A stretch of DNA of 64,000 nt from Trachythela sp. YZ-2020 (GCA_016169945.1 JADLSH010000091.1:1426001-1490000), one strand, 5' to 3'. Positions 47,395 through 60,500 are shown, counted from the first letter of the stretch. The notes: generated by a model not told the origin, from the sequence alone. Numbers and translations: made by a program.

Positions 47395-47800
47395 TAGGTT
47401 GGTTTAGAGTGGCACTTTAGGGTGGCACTTTAAGGAAGCTTGATACAGTTTTCACAAAATTCAGTTTTATGAAGTAGATGTTGCGATGATCATATATCTT
47501 ACGCCTTGGTTATACGTCCGACACCGCACCTCTCTCAATTCTAATGCAGGCTTATGATCCAACTTGTCACGAACCTAGATTGTAAACCAAAACATCTCTT
47601 TCTCTTTCAAAATGGCACTTTAGGGTGGCACTTTAAAGGCTGTTAGTTTTCTCTTCATTCAGTTTTGAAGTAGATATTTATGATGATCATATCATATACG
47701 CATGGTTACATACGACACCGCACCTTTCAGTTCTACGGTTATAGATCCAACTTGTCACGAGTGGCTATAGATTGTAAAACATTCATTCTCTTTCAAAATT
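47395..47800. repeat. Tandem duplication of about 200 bp
   Basis: Both copies start GGCACTTTAGGGTGGCACTT (47411 and 47613) and run through ACACCGCACCT and ATCCAACTTGTCACGA to CTCTTTCAAAAT. Confidence 0.85.
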
Positions 47801-48060
47801 GTTTAATCATATAACTGTCTTGTTCTATAAAAATGAGTTCTGGCCGTTCAATACCCAAAAATAGTATACTATTTGCATCAGTCTCAGCTGCACACCTATT
47901 AGTTATGAATAAATGTGGTCGTTTTGAGAGAGCCAAGGCAGGATTGAATGGGTGGGTTGTGGAGGGAAAGCAACCACAAAATGAATTGTCGGTGCACAGA
48001 AGAGACGGATACAACTGATGTATTTCCTGATTTCCTGCCATATTTATTATGTCGCACCTC

Positions 48061-48376
48061 GATCAAAGTGGTTGCAGATTATTCTTGTTCGTTGTATTTA
48101 TAGGTGCGCTAGCTGAGCCCGCTGTAAATAGTATACTATTAAATGATGAAAAAAGGTTGCTGTTGCAGGGATCGAACTGGGGCGTTGGCGTGTCAGTGCT
48201 TTACCGCTAGACTACAAGCGACGGTTTCAAAACAAATCGCAAAAATGCCGCTTTGTTTTGCATATGATAATATGGATGTGCTTCGGTGCGAATAGCCCAC
48301 TTCGTATATTTACAGCGGGCTAAGCTAGCGCACCTATAAATACAACTAACAAGAATAATCTGCAACCACTTTGATC
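48061..48376. mobile_element. Foldback element with tRNA-like core
   Basis: Arms 48061-48130 and 48308-48376 are near-perfect inverses (GATCAAAGTGGTTGCAGATT...). Between them, minus strand 48235-48160 has a tRNA-like A box (TAGTCTAGCGGTAAAGCAC) and B box (AGTTCGATCCC). Cloverleaf pairing of the acceptor is not evident. Confidence 0.7.
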
Positions 48377-50029
48377 GGAGCTTCAGCCATACAAAGATGT
48401 CTGAGGATCCAGAACAAGTCCCTTAGTGAGAATCCACCTATAGAGACGCCTCGTACGTCTACTGATGCATCGACATTGGATGTAAGCTATTTCTTTGATT
48501 ATCTTTATACGTTTGTCGTTTCTTCATGCTGTATTACAACTTATTCTGAATATTTTACGGTGGTTCTGAAGTCATGAATGCCGATTAGGTTTGCGTTTTA
48601 ATATTTTTAGTTCAAACCTAAAGCGTCTTTGTTTTATTTTCTGTGCCTTATGAGCAGATTTATTTGTAATCCTAAATAATGCTATCGAAGCCCGGACTCA
48701 TGTTATAACTTGATTTTGGACCGAATATAGTTGAGAATATCTATTTACCGTTATACGCCTTAACATTTTTCAACCGTAACTGGTTATCTCAGGGTTGTTT
48801 ATCGCAGCTCGCTATCTTTCGTTTTACGTTATCCCTTGGTGTGACAACCCGCGCCCGTCATAGAATTTGCTAATATTTTCTCTTACAAACCAAACCTTTA
48901 ACCTTGTAACTTTTCTTTTTACGAGATCGTTTTATTTTTAATCTTTGCTCATTAGTCTATAGTCTATAGCTATCGTCAGCCATTAGGTATTCTGTATATA
49001 TAGTATGGCTTGTATTTCCGTTGCCTTTCGTTAAACACATGGTTTTGACACATCAGGTTTAGTTTAGGGTCTCTAGATGCTTATTTAACTTTTATTTCGT
49101 TATTTTATTCCCTAGTTTTACTTAGGCCTTAGCATTGCATAGAGATTTGGGACATTAGTCCTTACAACTTCCGCCTTTCCAGGCCATTTTTGCGTACATG
49201 TTTATTCTTGCATAACGTCTGGCTCAAGGCTTAATTAAAGGAATAACAATACAAAGTTTTAATGAGTAGGAGGCTTTCTATTTTCGATGCTATCTGCTAG
49301 TTTGTAGCCACGTAATGTTAAATATTTTTACGTATATTTTGTATTTGCGGGGTGTACAAAGACACAAGAATAGTTTTGACCTAGTGTGGTGTGATATATT
49401 TCCCATGATATAATATCGTCAACATGTGGCGCTTCACTTAATAATTGCCATTTAGATAATTTTAACCTGTTGAATATGACTTATTTTGCCATGAGATAAT
49501 TTCAACATGTGTCGCTTTATTTATTTGTATAAGATTATTTAACTTGATGTGTGTGCGACATTTGCTTGGCCATGAGATTGTATCGTATGTGCTTTATCGA
49601 ATATTCTTTGAGCTCATCAAAATCTAAGTAAACTGATTGAATATTTCAATTATTTTTGCTCCTATTTTCCATTGACATTGTCTCTTCTATTCAAATTTCA
49701 AATTTTACTCTTTCAATCTGCGATGTTAGCTTTGAAAAGGGAGACTAATTCCCTAGTCGGATTACTGGCGTTTCATTGCTTTCATTCCCGGAGCTTCCAT
49801 TCTCCTGTAATTCTCTTTTCAAGATTCGATTCTTCTCAGCTATTTAAGTTAACCATTTTGGAGGCTTCGGGAATGATTCAACCGACAAAAACTGACAAAG
49901 CTGTTACATCTGAGCAATTGCATGCCAGAATCGTTCCTAAACAGACACTGAATTCCTATCCATTCTGATAAAATTTTACTGCTTGCCAGATACCTGGAAA
50001 AGAAACTATATCTGACCCGTCATTATCTC
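48377..50029. other. No gene recognised
   Basis: Mixed sequence, with modest ORFs at 48371-48577 and 49672-49968 that show no family features. Confidence 0.4.
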
Positions 50030-50353
50030 CTAGCCTGGGATCAGGCGTATTTTACGACCCTCTTTAGTGGAGATCCAGGTGGCGATCTGGGCCTGTTCAA
50101 AACTCCTGAAATCGCACGCCTCCCTGGCGACCAGGGTCTCCCTTTTAATAATATTTGCGGGACAAAACCTTGCGTGACTCCAATCTATTTGGTATTCGTC
50201 GGCATCTACCGACACACAAATCCTGAAGGTAATATTATACATAAGCCGTTTTCCAGTTTGGCGGCAAAAATACGGCTTAAACTCCATTTGAAAGCGCAAA
50301 TCTCGATGCGGGCGCGACCTTACACAGTTTTCTTTCAGGATGCGCATTAACAT
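50030..50353 (-). CDS. Unidentified 107-codon ORF
   Basis: ATG to stop, with balanced composition and locally higher GC than its surroundings: MRILKENCVRSRPHRDLRF, FRICVSVDADEYQIDW, FCPANIIKRETLVAREACDF. No family recognised. It could be a fragment of a mobile element or a short gene. Confidence 0.3.
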   Translation of the reverse strand: MLMRILKENCVRSRPHRDLRFQMEFKPYFCRQTGKRLMYNITFRICVSVDADEYQIDWSHARFCPANIIKRETLVAREACDFRSFEQAQIATWISTKEGRKIRLIPG

Positions 50354-50812
50354 TGATGTTTGCTGGCTCTACTTTGGTAGATGTACTCTCACACGTCGGC
50401 TGAATGAATCCTGCTATGGCTAGCTACTATTTAAAACTTGCTGACTTTCTTCGTGCTGGGGCTCCGGCAGATTTACTCTGAAGAAATAAAGAGCAAATGC
50501 ACACCGAAAGATGCATTAGGGATTAAAATAGTTTAGGGAGCGGAATTTTGTTTTGTTTTGGGTTGGGTTTTATTTTTGAGAATTGGAAATATGTGCTTAG
50601 AGAATCATAAAGTGCATTGCATGTAACCTGACGACCACATTTATCCGTAACTTATATAGGTGTGCAGTTGAGACCGGTGCAAATAGTTTCCGGTTTCAGC
50701 GATCTAAGTCTTTCTTCTATGTTTCTGTGATGAGGGAATGATGTAATTTTGTAATTAGGTTTAATTAGTTGTGTGTTAGGGAAGGCATTCCTAAATTTTA
50801 ATTTTCACTACC
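50354..50812. other. No gene recognised
   Basis: Nothing supported. Confidence 0.4.
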
Positions 50813-52093
50813 AGGGGCCGGTTGTATAAAAGTCTTAAGGGGGTACACTACAAAATTTTAAAGGAAAATCCTATTTTTGAAATTAGCCATATTATGCATC
50901 GTTAATGATCCATTTTTCGTTTTCTGGTGTTAATTTTTCTATTTGTTTGGCGGAAAATGGGGAAATAGGGGAAAATAGCAGCTTGTTTGAAATAGTGAAT
51001 TTAAACGATTTTATTTCAAATTACACCAAGTACAAGTAGGTTATATTTAGGCGGGAGAGGCGTTATAATGGCGTGAAAGTAAATTGTGTTCACGCTATAT
51101 ATTTTGTATAATTACGGTTCCACTTCAAGGCTTTGACTGATTGAGGACATCCTGTAAAGTCCGACGAAAGTCGATCTGCCATAACCTTTCAAAGAACCGA
51201 AGGGTTAAACATTGGTGTCTTTAGACGGCAACGGCGGAGGTCACAGCTGGGAACCAAACTTAGATGTTGAAATAGTACGTGTTAAACATTTTGAAAAAAT
51301 CTAGCATGGCATTTTCATGATATATATGCCTACCTCTCCCGTTTAGGATATGTTTGGCTATGTGACTTCGACCCGAATTAGTCAACGTATATTTTGTTAG
51401 CATATGAAAATATAGGGAGCTCCATGTCCAATTTTCATTTGTGCTTATAATATAAGTAGCTTTTATTCAGTTTTCAATTTTGACCTAATTAGCAGTACGC
51501 TAAAAACGATATCTAAAGTAATGAACCAAATGACTTCAAATTTTCAGTGAAGCTTTGTGTATACCTTATCTATGCTGTGAACTAGGATTTTTGAAATTGG
51601 CTAAATCTGTGATGTACAATCATTATTTTTCTGACCGAAACGACATAAAAATATATGCGACATCAACTCCTTCAGAAAAAAATAACTAAAACTCAATATT
51701 TTTTAAAGATCCTAGTTCACAGCATACACGTCATATATTGGTTTCTATTTTTATCATTTTTGAAGATTTGTCATGTTTGGTTGCCTTGTGATCGTTTTTA
51801 TCGAGACACCATTCTTTGACTGCTGAGGGTAATTATATTGGTAACCATGGCAATCATAATTTTGAAAACTGTGTCATTGGTCATCATTTGATCAGAGGAA
51901 TAGTTCTGGGCCAAAAAATTATTGAAATAGCCATTTTTAAGAAAATAACAATTTGTTGTGGTGTACCACCTTAACTACATTTTAACTACCCGTTTTGCAG
52001 TTAAATAGTAGGTAACTCTAAAATACGCGATTCTGATTGGTTAACTTTCGCACTAACTATAATTTTAACTTCTTTTATATACAACCAACCCCA
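50813..52093. mobile_element. MITE split by a TTAA-target element
   Basis: Outer ends GGGGCCGGTTGTATAAAAG and CTTCTTTTATATACAACCAA are imperfect inverses. The intact MITE would be about 150 bases without the insert at 50839-51970. Confidence 0.65.
50839..51970. mobile_element. TTAA-target non-autonomous transposon
   Basis: TTAA at 50835-50838 and 51971-51974; ends GGGGGTACACTACAA and TTGTGGTGTACCACC are inverted. It has an internal inverted repeat, CTATGCTGTGAACTAGGAT / ATCCTAGTTCACAGCATA. No transposase. piggyBac/Kolobok-like by target site. Confidence 0.75.
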
Positions 52094-53339
52094 GACAAGA
52101 AGGAAACAAGTCATTGAAAAGTCGGATCTATAACTGTAGAACTAAACGGTCCGCTGTTTGTTCAAATTAATGTTTCTTTTTTTTAATTATATTAGTTATA
52201 ATAACACATATAGTTCGTTTACTTTACATACCCCATTGCTTTGTGTAGTTGGAAAACAAGCACGGTGCATGACCCCCAATTTTTCAGTTCGTGCATTATT
52301 TTACTTAAAACATGAACTTACAATATACATGCGTATGCGTACGTTTTCTGGCATTTTCAGTTTTGATATAATGAAAGACTTGCGCGGTACAATACAGCTT
52401 TCAAAATTTGAACATAGGTAACCGGACTTAAATAACGATATATAGCGCAATGATTTTCAAAAAAATTTTTTCATGTAACCCGCTATACATGTCAACCATT
52501 AACAGTATACAACACGCACAGTGGCGCGACATGGCATGAGCAAGTCGCCACGTCAGGTAACGTTTTTTCTTTAACACTGATTCTAGCGCACGCGAATGGT
52601 CACGCTGGTTCTTCATAGCATTTTGCCGGTTTCCCGATTCTTTCATAAGGAATTTTATGAGGATTAATATATCGAGCTAGCCTCCTTAAAAAGGTCCATT
52701 CAGAATAGCACCAACGGTTCTAAACAGTCTTATACTTAGTGGCTCATTGAGGACCGTCCCTCATTGACCCAGTATTACTTCAGGAATACTCAGAGAAAGC
52801 CTGCGATAATTTTGTAGATTGAAACTGGAAGCACTCTTCCCGAATGCACTCTTCCCAAGTCAAAATTATAATTGGACGACTGTATATTACAGGAATCTAA
52901 CTTCAGTCCAAAAGGCACATGCACTTACTACTGTGCCACCAATACCCCCAAGATATGATAATTTTACGTGTTTATAATTTAATACCTGTTTGTAGGCTCC
53001 AAGATCTTTGAAGTTCCACAATTTAGCTTCACCTGCGGCGAACAACAACAACAACAACAAGCTGCAGCCTTCTTGAGTCAAACTGTCAGTAAGGCGATGA
53101 ATCAGTACTATGCTGGCATAGACTCAAGTATCCAGCTGAGATCGTTATGCTGAAGTGTGTGAGTGGTGGAATAAATAATAAGCTGGCGTTGTTGATGATG
53201 TCTGAACTACTTGAGAAAGATCTACTTCAAAGTTTGAGAGACTCAGCCGTCCATTTTCTATAGTGCTAAGCCTTAGCTGAGCTGATGCAGGTCAGAGGCA
53301 GAATAACTGATTAACTGTGGCAGGCAAATAAAATAGTTA
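52094..53339. other. No gene; (AAC)n at 53041-53060
   Basis: No supported exon; the short ORFs look incidental. Confidence 0.4.
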
Positions 53340-53450
53340 TTATAATAAAATATAGTAATAAAGAATAAATATATATGGTAGATCGAAAAAGGCGAACGGG
53401 ACTCTTCAAGGGACCCATCACCATGCAAGGCACCTGCCAGTAAAGTAGAA
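53340..53450 (-). mobile_element. LINE 3' UTR fragment
   Basis: Minus strand GCAGGTGCCTTGCATGGTGA and TCCCGTTCGCC resemble GAAGGTGCCTTGCATGGGAC and TCGTTCGCATC in the 3' UTR of the LINE at 15205-16838. Confidence 0.5.
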
Positions 53451-53539
53451 ATTATAACAAGTACTTAAGTGTTGAATATATTAATATATATTATTAAATG
53501 TATGAATGAATGAAGAAAAGAAGAGAAGAAGAAAGAAGG

Positions 53540-53830
53540 AGGGCAACTGTAGGGAGACAAAGAAAGCAATTAAGATATACAGAAAGAGAAACACCAAGCC
53601 AGACAGACACACAGGTATATGGACAGATAGCTGGATATGGAGAGATTGACGTGAGGTCAGTCACGCATCAAGGCCACGTACAAAACGATTCAACATCATG
53701 AACCGTGCAAATATTTATTCTTAAGAAAGGTCATAAAAGAAATAGGAGTGGAAAAAGTGTCAGCATGGACACGCATTGTTCCAAGGCTAAAGATTGGCGC
53801 TATATCCGGACTGCTTGCTCGGCCTCAGAA
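53540..53830 (+). repeat. Direct repeat copy 1 (with 55045-55290)
   Basis: About 240 bases shared (GGACAGATAGCTGGATA, GATTGACGTGAGGTCAGTCA, CATCAAGGCCACGTACAA). The ORF at 53510-53701 lies in it but is not conserved as coding sequence in copy 2. Confidence 0.8.
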
Positions 53831-54255
53831 AGCGTGGTTACAAAATGGCGGATATATGAGAGTGTTTGCTCATGAAGTCGAGCACTGACCAGTATTCAGA
53901 GCGGTCTGTTGGGATTATATTTTATTTTTGCCTTGTTTTTATATAAAAATGAATGCTTTCGTTTCAATTTTTGGTTTATGGGTGAGTAAATATACCTCAA
54001 ACAATGCACTTAAAACTCTGAAGTTTGTTCTAATTTGTTTTTGTTCAAAATTGACTTTATTGACTTTATTATTATTGACTTTATTAAAAACGGTACTATT
54101 TCACCTGATTAATTATTTACAATGATGTTAATTAAAAAAAAAGAAAGAAAGAAAAAGGTGATCTTCCAATAGGCCGTGTGCATGCACTACAAATATATTA
54201 TATAAAATATCAATGGTCTACAAAAAATTAGGTGACTGAAAATGAATTTCCAGTA

Positions 54256-54860
54256 TTAGTATATTCGCTTTATTTTGGTTTTAAAGCTAGAGATGCTTTT
54301 CGATGATTTTATTGCAGTGGAAAGGTTATTCCAAGCCTCAGCCCCCCTGTAGGCAAAAGCCTTTTTCATATTATTTGTTTTTGGCTTAGGTAATGCGAAA
54401 TTAAATTCGCTATTTCTCGTATTATGATCATGTATTGAATTCGTGTTGGTGAAAATTTCAGTTAAATCATTTGGTAGCATTTTGTTTTGACTTTGTACAT
54501 TAGAATCGCTAATTGATGCTCTCTTCTGGTTTGTAAGTTAGAAACTCCTACATTTTCCAAGTCATGGTTAAGATTTTCTACAATTATATTAATATTTTCA
54601 CCAGATGTATCAATTTGGGTGTCATCGGCAAACATTAGTAACTAGCACTAGTTCGCTCTAAGCATTGAGGCAGATCATTGATGTATATTAGAAATAGAAG
54701 CGGCCCTAGAGCAGAGCCTTGCGGAATACCTGTTTTTACACGTAGTGGTCCAGATAAATGGCCCCCTACTTGGCAATATTGCGTTCGGTCTGTCAAATCA
54801 GATCTGAGCCAACATAGTGCCGTTCCTGTTATGCCGTAATTTAGTAATTACTCTCATATT
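54256..54860 (-). mobile_element. LINE RT fragment
   Basis: Minus strand: [20 protein letters not shown] (motif B) at about 54680-54740, FADDT-like remnants, then the C-terminal NLALPKPKTNNMKKAFAYRG-like end at 54256-54480. Frameshifted. It lies between the two direct repeats. Confidence 0.75.
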
Positions 54861-55044
54861 TGTCAAGAGTGAGCAAGCAATCTAGATATATATATATATG
54901 TCAATGTTGCTCACAGTCCTCTACCGATATTATATCTTCCTATATACCTTTGTGTCATCTTCAAATAATGCGCACACTAAGGTAGACATTTAGATGTTTT
55001 GAGCTAAGACCCTTTGTCAGGAAGTTAGCTACCGTCCCGAAAGT

Positions 55045-55440
55045 AATTAGGATATACAGGAAGAAAAACATCTAGCAAGACAGACACACATGCATATGGA
55101 CAGATAGCTGGATAGAGTGATTGACGTGAGGTCAGTCATTCATCAAGGCCACGTACAAGACGATTCGACATCATCAACTGCGCAAATATTTACCCTTTAA
55201 AAAGGTCGTAAAAGAAATAGCGGTGCATGGAAAAAGTATGAGCATGGACACACATTGCTCCAACGTTAAAGACATGCCGCAGTTGCTCGAAAATGCAGTC
55301 ATCTACCGATAATATGTCGCTATATGCATTTGTGTCATCTTCAAATAATTAATGCGCACAGGAAGTTAGCTAACGTCCAAGGTAATCAACCTCCTGATGA
55401 AGGGCATTCGTTCGAAACGTTCGCTGCGAAATAATCTGAA
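55045..55440 (+). repeat. Direct repeat copy 2 ending in a hammerhead-like motif
   Basis: Copy of 53540-53830; then CTGATGAAGGGCATTCGTTC followed by GAAACG at about 55393-55420: a complete hammerhead core (CTGATGA, stem II GGGC/GTTC, GAAA). Stem I is not evident. Terminal position suggests a Penelope-like pLTR. Confidence 0.5.
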
Positions 55441-55892
55441 GGACTGGGAGAAACGTGACAGGCTACAAAACTGGAGAATGTAAGTAGGGCTTTAGAAACA
55501 GCCCTAAGAATCTAAATCATAATGAATTAAGGAACACATGTGTCTATAACTAAAATATATATTTTATTCTTTGTACAAATATTTCTCCATACATATAATA
55601 TTGATTTTTGCCATTAATGAAATAAATACGATATAATAAAACTATATGGCTGTATGCCATTTATATAATATTGATATATATTTCAATATACAGATATTTT
55701 TGCACTTCATCTTTTCTATTTTTCAGATATTAGAATACCTGGCGCTGGTTCAGTTTTTCGAGTCTTGTTTCAAAAATTTTCTCAGGGGTATTTATATGGT
55801 ACTTTCATGTATGGAAGTGCATTGAGGTGGCGCTTCCACTCTGAAGTGGGGTAAATTTCAATGACTAAAATGGATAGATTGGGTATAGTATA
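55441..55892. other. No gene recognised
   Basis: AT-rich; nothing supported. Confidence 0.4.
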
Positions 55893-56342
55893 CAGTAAAA
55901 TCCCGCATGAAAGAACGAGTGGATTATGAACCACCAGCCTGAAATTGAGGCAATTAAGCTCTTGATTTCAATAACCACTTTAGGTTGAAAAATAGAATGG
56001 TTCCTAAAAAACCTTAACCATTTGTAACTTTCGTATTTTATTCGAGGTGGAAAGCTAATGCTACATAAGGGCAAATTTGATACTAATGCATATTCAAAAA
56101 CATACTATCTTGTTAAGTACTCAATAGGAAACATTTTGTCAAACTCAGAGCTTTTGAAATTACATTTTCAGTTTTAACACTGGCTAATTGCAGTAACTGA
56201 TTTAGTGTTCAAGTATTTTTGAAGTAGAATTGGAACCAGCTAAGAACCGACTCTGCCTCATTTCATAGTAAGTACCTGGGATATAAGAACTACTTCAGCA
56301 TGTCTCCAGAAATTGGTGGTTCTTTTATGCGGGATTGTACTG
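55893..56342. mobile_element. TA-target MITE
   Basis: CAGTAAAATCCCGCATGAAA and TTTTATGCGGGATTGTACTG with TA on both sides. 450 bases, no transposase. Confidence 0.8.
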
Positions 56343-56439
56343 TACCCATGTGCTACACCAAATTCATTTTAGATCCATAATTGAACTCTGCTGAATTTTG
56401 TGAATGAATTGCGCGCAAAATTAACCCTTGTACCAAATA

Positions 56440-57200
56440 TCCCTAACGAAGAGCATCATCTTCGAAGAAGTTGGGTCCGATATTGATCCCTGTGGTACGC
56501 CCCATCACATCGTGTAAAGTAGCCTGATGTGTGTGTCTATCATTTTGATGGTAAGATATTGCCAACCTTGGCATTCGTTCTCACGAGTTCTTTAACTATT
56601 AGAGATATTGGATTCCAGATCAACCCTCTGATACTCCACATGTTTGTATCTGAATAATTTTATATTCTCCTCGATTTCGTCATGCGGTCTTGTTAGGTAT
56701 AGGGAATCTTACCAAACGGTTGAGCGTTTCGTAAACATTATATTTACTGTATAATGGTCAAAAATCGACAGAAATGCTGTTGTCATAATTTCTTTAGCTG
56801 TTCAACTCTAGTTAAATAGGTAATTGGCGCCAAAATCGATCTTTGTGATACACCACATATACGTTCTCGCCGGCCATACAATATCGTACAGAAATGCTGT
56901 TGTCATGATTTCTTTAGCTGTTCAACTCTAGTTAAATAGGTAATTGGCGCCAAAATCGATCCTTGTGGTACACCGCATATCCGTATAACTTAATACATTT
57001 TATATTCTACTCTATTGTGTTCTTTTCAACCTTAGGAAATTCCTGCCGCAAACTAAATATAATAGGTCTAAAATTGATTCCTCTGTCTCTGGTACTCCCC
57101 GTACTTATTTGCCAGCCATATAATTTCCAATTGGAAATTTCTTTTGCAGTTAAATCTTTTCATACACGTTGATATACTTTTTCCAAAATGATCCCTGTGT
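56440..57200 (-). repeat. Tandem array of degenerate RT motif-B fragments
   Basis: 56766-56860 is duplicated at 56884-56980 (118-base shift). On the minus strand each contains CGVPQGSILAPIT-like sequence. More diverged versions are at about 56470-56510 (GVPQGSISDP) and 57065-57100. A LINE segment amplified in tandem. Confidence 0.6.
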
Positions 57201-57323
57201 TTAACTACATTTATGTACTGGCGATGCTGTGTGACATTCTTCTCTCTGCTCCTTTTGCCGTTCCAAGGTAAGGTGCTGCCATTGATATATTATGTTTTGG
57301 TAAATTCTTTAAAAGGTATATTC

Positions 57324-57531
57324 CTATCCATAAACTTTAAGCCATTTTGGCACACTAAATTGTACTTTTTGATTCAACCGTAGTAAGTTCTTGTTGTGCT
57401 TCGCATAATAGTTTTGTAAATATTCTCTCGCCTCGACGCTCATTTCACTGCAATGTATGTCCTTGTAGCCATAACAATCTTCAACTGTGTTGGTGTTTAG
57501 AGGACAGTACATGTGCACTCTTGTGTCATAC
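57324..57531 (-). CDS. NDST-like terminal exon
   Basis: One base plus 68 codons and a TAG stop, acceptor CTTTTAG. It contains two Cys ten residues apart (the family disulfide) and the C-terminal helix EAREYLQNYYAKHNKNLLRL followed by PKWL, as in NDSTs. The basic KGRKYP loop that contacts PAPS in the family is replaced by YGYKDIHCSEM. Confidence 0.82.
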
Positions 57532-60500
57532 CTAAAAGACAGAAAACGCGGGAATAGATCAATAATTGCTTCTCATCGTAAAATGGATTCGTGCATTATA
57601 TCTGGAGGAATCAAAGGTGTTGATAGCACAATGGTCAGAGACTCGATTGACTGGGATTCGATTCCTGCAATATGCACTTTCCTGATTAGAATTTCGCCTA
57701 CGTCCAAATCGACTCCAACCTCCAGTTTGACTACCAAATACCGTATGCTTACTACGGTACTCCGGTTTCCTCTTGAAGTAACGCTTGACCAATAAGGGGT
57801 GCCAATTAACTGGACCTATCGGGAGATACTGATCAAGCTTAGTTCAGTATAATTTAAGTGTAGGGCAAAATGAAAACAGCTTATCAGTAGGTGAATTAAT
57901 AAACATCAATTTATTTCTTTTTGCTGTGGAAGGGGTCTATAAGTTCAACAGCGAATCGAAAGGGTTGTTCTTAACTGATGCATAGAATTCTACACCTTGG
58001 AATTGGTCATGTCGAATGTGAGGCATGTGAGATGTTTCCAGCTCCCATCTGTTTCATTGGAGTAGAACTAATGCTTTGGTTTAAGACGTACCTTAACAGT
58101 TGATCGTAGTTGACAGGTTTCTCAATATTGACAAAATCTTGAATATTATCAAGGACAGTTCGTGTGTGATTTATCAAATCATCATCGCTGATGATCATCA
58201 CCTAAAAAATAAACCATAAAACAATATTCTACAACGAAATTCATTCTTTAGAATTTCGCAACCAGTGAGGAACGCTGCAGCGACGCAAAATTACCCCTTA
58301 AAGTGTCAGCGAAACTTATAACTGAGAGGATAAAGGAGTGCGTATTCTCTACCATTACCTCTATTCGGCTCGTGCAAGTGACGTCACAACTCGTAAATGT
58401 TTAGCTTCCGCCACTTTGGGTGGCAAACATTGAACTATAATAGACTGGAACGCTATATTAGTTTAATTCAGTTTTTCTGAGGTTTGAGTTGAAATACTTA
58501 ACGCTGAACATTGGGCTGTATATGAAATTGAAGCTATTAAAAAGTTCTATTTGATGTAAAAACTTCAAGACTTTAGGTAAAAAGGAAATACTTAAAACTT
58601 TGAGGGAAAATTTGCCGTATTTTACAAAATTGCGGTTTTGGTATTTTTTAAGTATTTCCATTTTGCCTAAAGTCTTGAAGTTTTTATATCAAATAGAACT
58701 TTTTAATGGCTTCAATTTCATATACAGCTCAATGTTCGGCGTTAAGTATTTCAACTCAAACCTCAGAAAAACTAGCTTGGCTTCAACGAATCATAGGACT
58801 TGATCATAGGAGTTAGCGTTCCAGTTTACTTAGAGTTCACTGGTGGCAAATTCCACCATTCCAACATGGCTGACATTAATCGTACGCAAACTTTCCTTAA
58901 TAACTCGAGTTGCTAGAGATGCTAAAACAACAAACTATATACCAAAATACTCGCCGTTGTTCAAGGATTCTAGCGAGATATTGCGTGCCTTATGTCGCAA
59001 GATATAAGCGATGGAATCCACGATCATGCCACCCAAAATAGCAGAATATTTAGCATGACGTAATGATATCGCGTCACTGCACAAGCATAATAGCCTGTAG
59101 TCCTGTACAAACATGCGCTTACTTAATTTATCGTCTTTCTGCTACAAGCTATTGAAGAAAATATTCATGACTCCTGCACGTCGCTTGCACACAACCGCTA
59201 GCTTGCTTCCGAGACGCTCTTCGAGTTCAGCTACGTTTTGCGCACGATAATTTTTTTTGTATGTGCCTAAATTATTCACCTGTTGTGGACTATAGTAAGA
59301 CATCCATCGTGTTAAATGATTGGCATAGTGTCCTGTGGTCAACAGTTGGTTTCTCAATGTCTTGGCTTCATTTGATTTGACTTTCTTCATTACAAAGTCT
59401 TCAAATGAATACTTCTGCGCCACCGAAGAAATACCATTGTTTTTTAAATACTAAAAAAATAAAAAACAACGTTATTCTCATAGTGAGTTGCAACAAAGAA
59501 CGACAGCGAAGAAGCTAAGTTATAAGCGCGCGAAAAAGTCAGTGGTACTTCGGTGGCGTAGTCGTCAGAGCAAGCGCATTTCACCGCTGAGATCGTGGAT
59601 TGGACTGTCGCTTCGGAGAAAATTTATGCCTTACTCTTCAACAGTAATTAATCTGCGGTAGAATAGGGACTGGTATACTGATCAGATCGATCTCTGAAAA
59701 ACATGCATCCACTGTCCAACAAGAGGGTGTGGACTCTCTATATTCCGTTAAGGATTGACGCCCTTAAGGATTGAGTAAAGCCGAAACCTCCGGATGCAAT
59801 CCCAATTATCTTTCATTCAAATTACCTGAAGGCATATTTCTATTAATCGAGCACTGGCTCTTCGTTTTCAAACGCTTAAATATGCGGTACAATCCGGTTG
59901 TACGTGTCGGCTTTGTTTACATTTTTGTATCCAAATAATGAACTTTATGAAGACAGTGCTGACAACTATATATATTTTCCTGCTTCAGAGTAGAATACAT
60001 GATCAAGGATAAACGATTGGGCTTTGCAACAACATTTAACTTAGTGAAATTGTTTGTATCAGGAAACTCCAATGTACGCATGCTCATGGTACGGACTGTA
60101 TCACATCTTTAATCATACAGACGTTGCAATTAAAACCACCGAAATATCATTTACTCTATATAACAGAATGGAAGTTCCATTTTGAAACTCTGTTCGAAAT
60201 CTGTTTACTTCCTATACATTGTGACGTTATCACTTCCTCTAAAGCAAGCAAACGTCTGTATGCTTTAAGGATATTAAGAAGAAATGGTGTCCAACCGAGT
60301 GATCTTAGGACAGTATATTGTAGTTTTATTAGACCTGTCTTGGAATATGCGTGTCCAGTCTGGCATACCTCGTTACCAAAGTTCCTGACTGATGAATTAG
60401 AGCACATTCAGAGACGTGCGTTCAAAATTATTGTTCCCCACTTGTCCTACTCCGAAAGCCTCAAAGACCTAAATTTGCCCACTCTTGAGGAGAGAAGGGA

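Noticed and set aside
58458..58803. Two similar 67-codon ORFs on opposite strands
   Set aside because: Produced by the arms of the foldback at 58437-58835.
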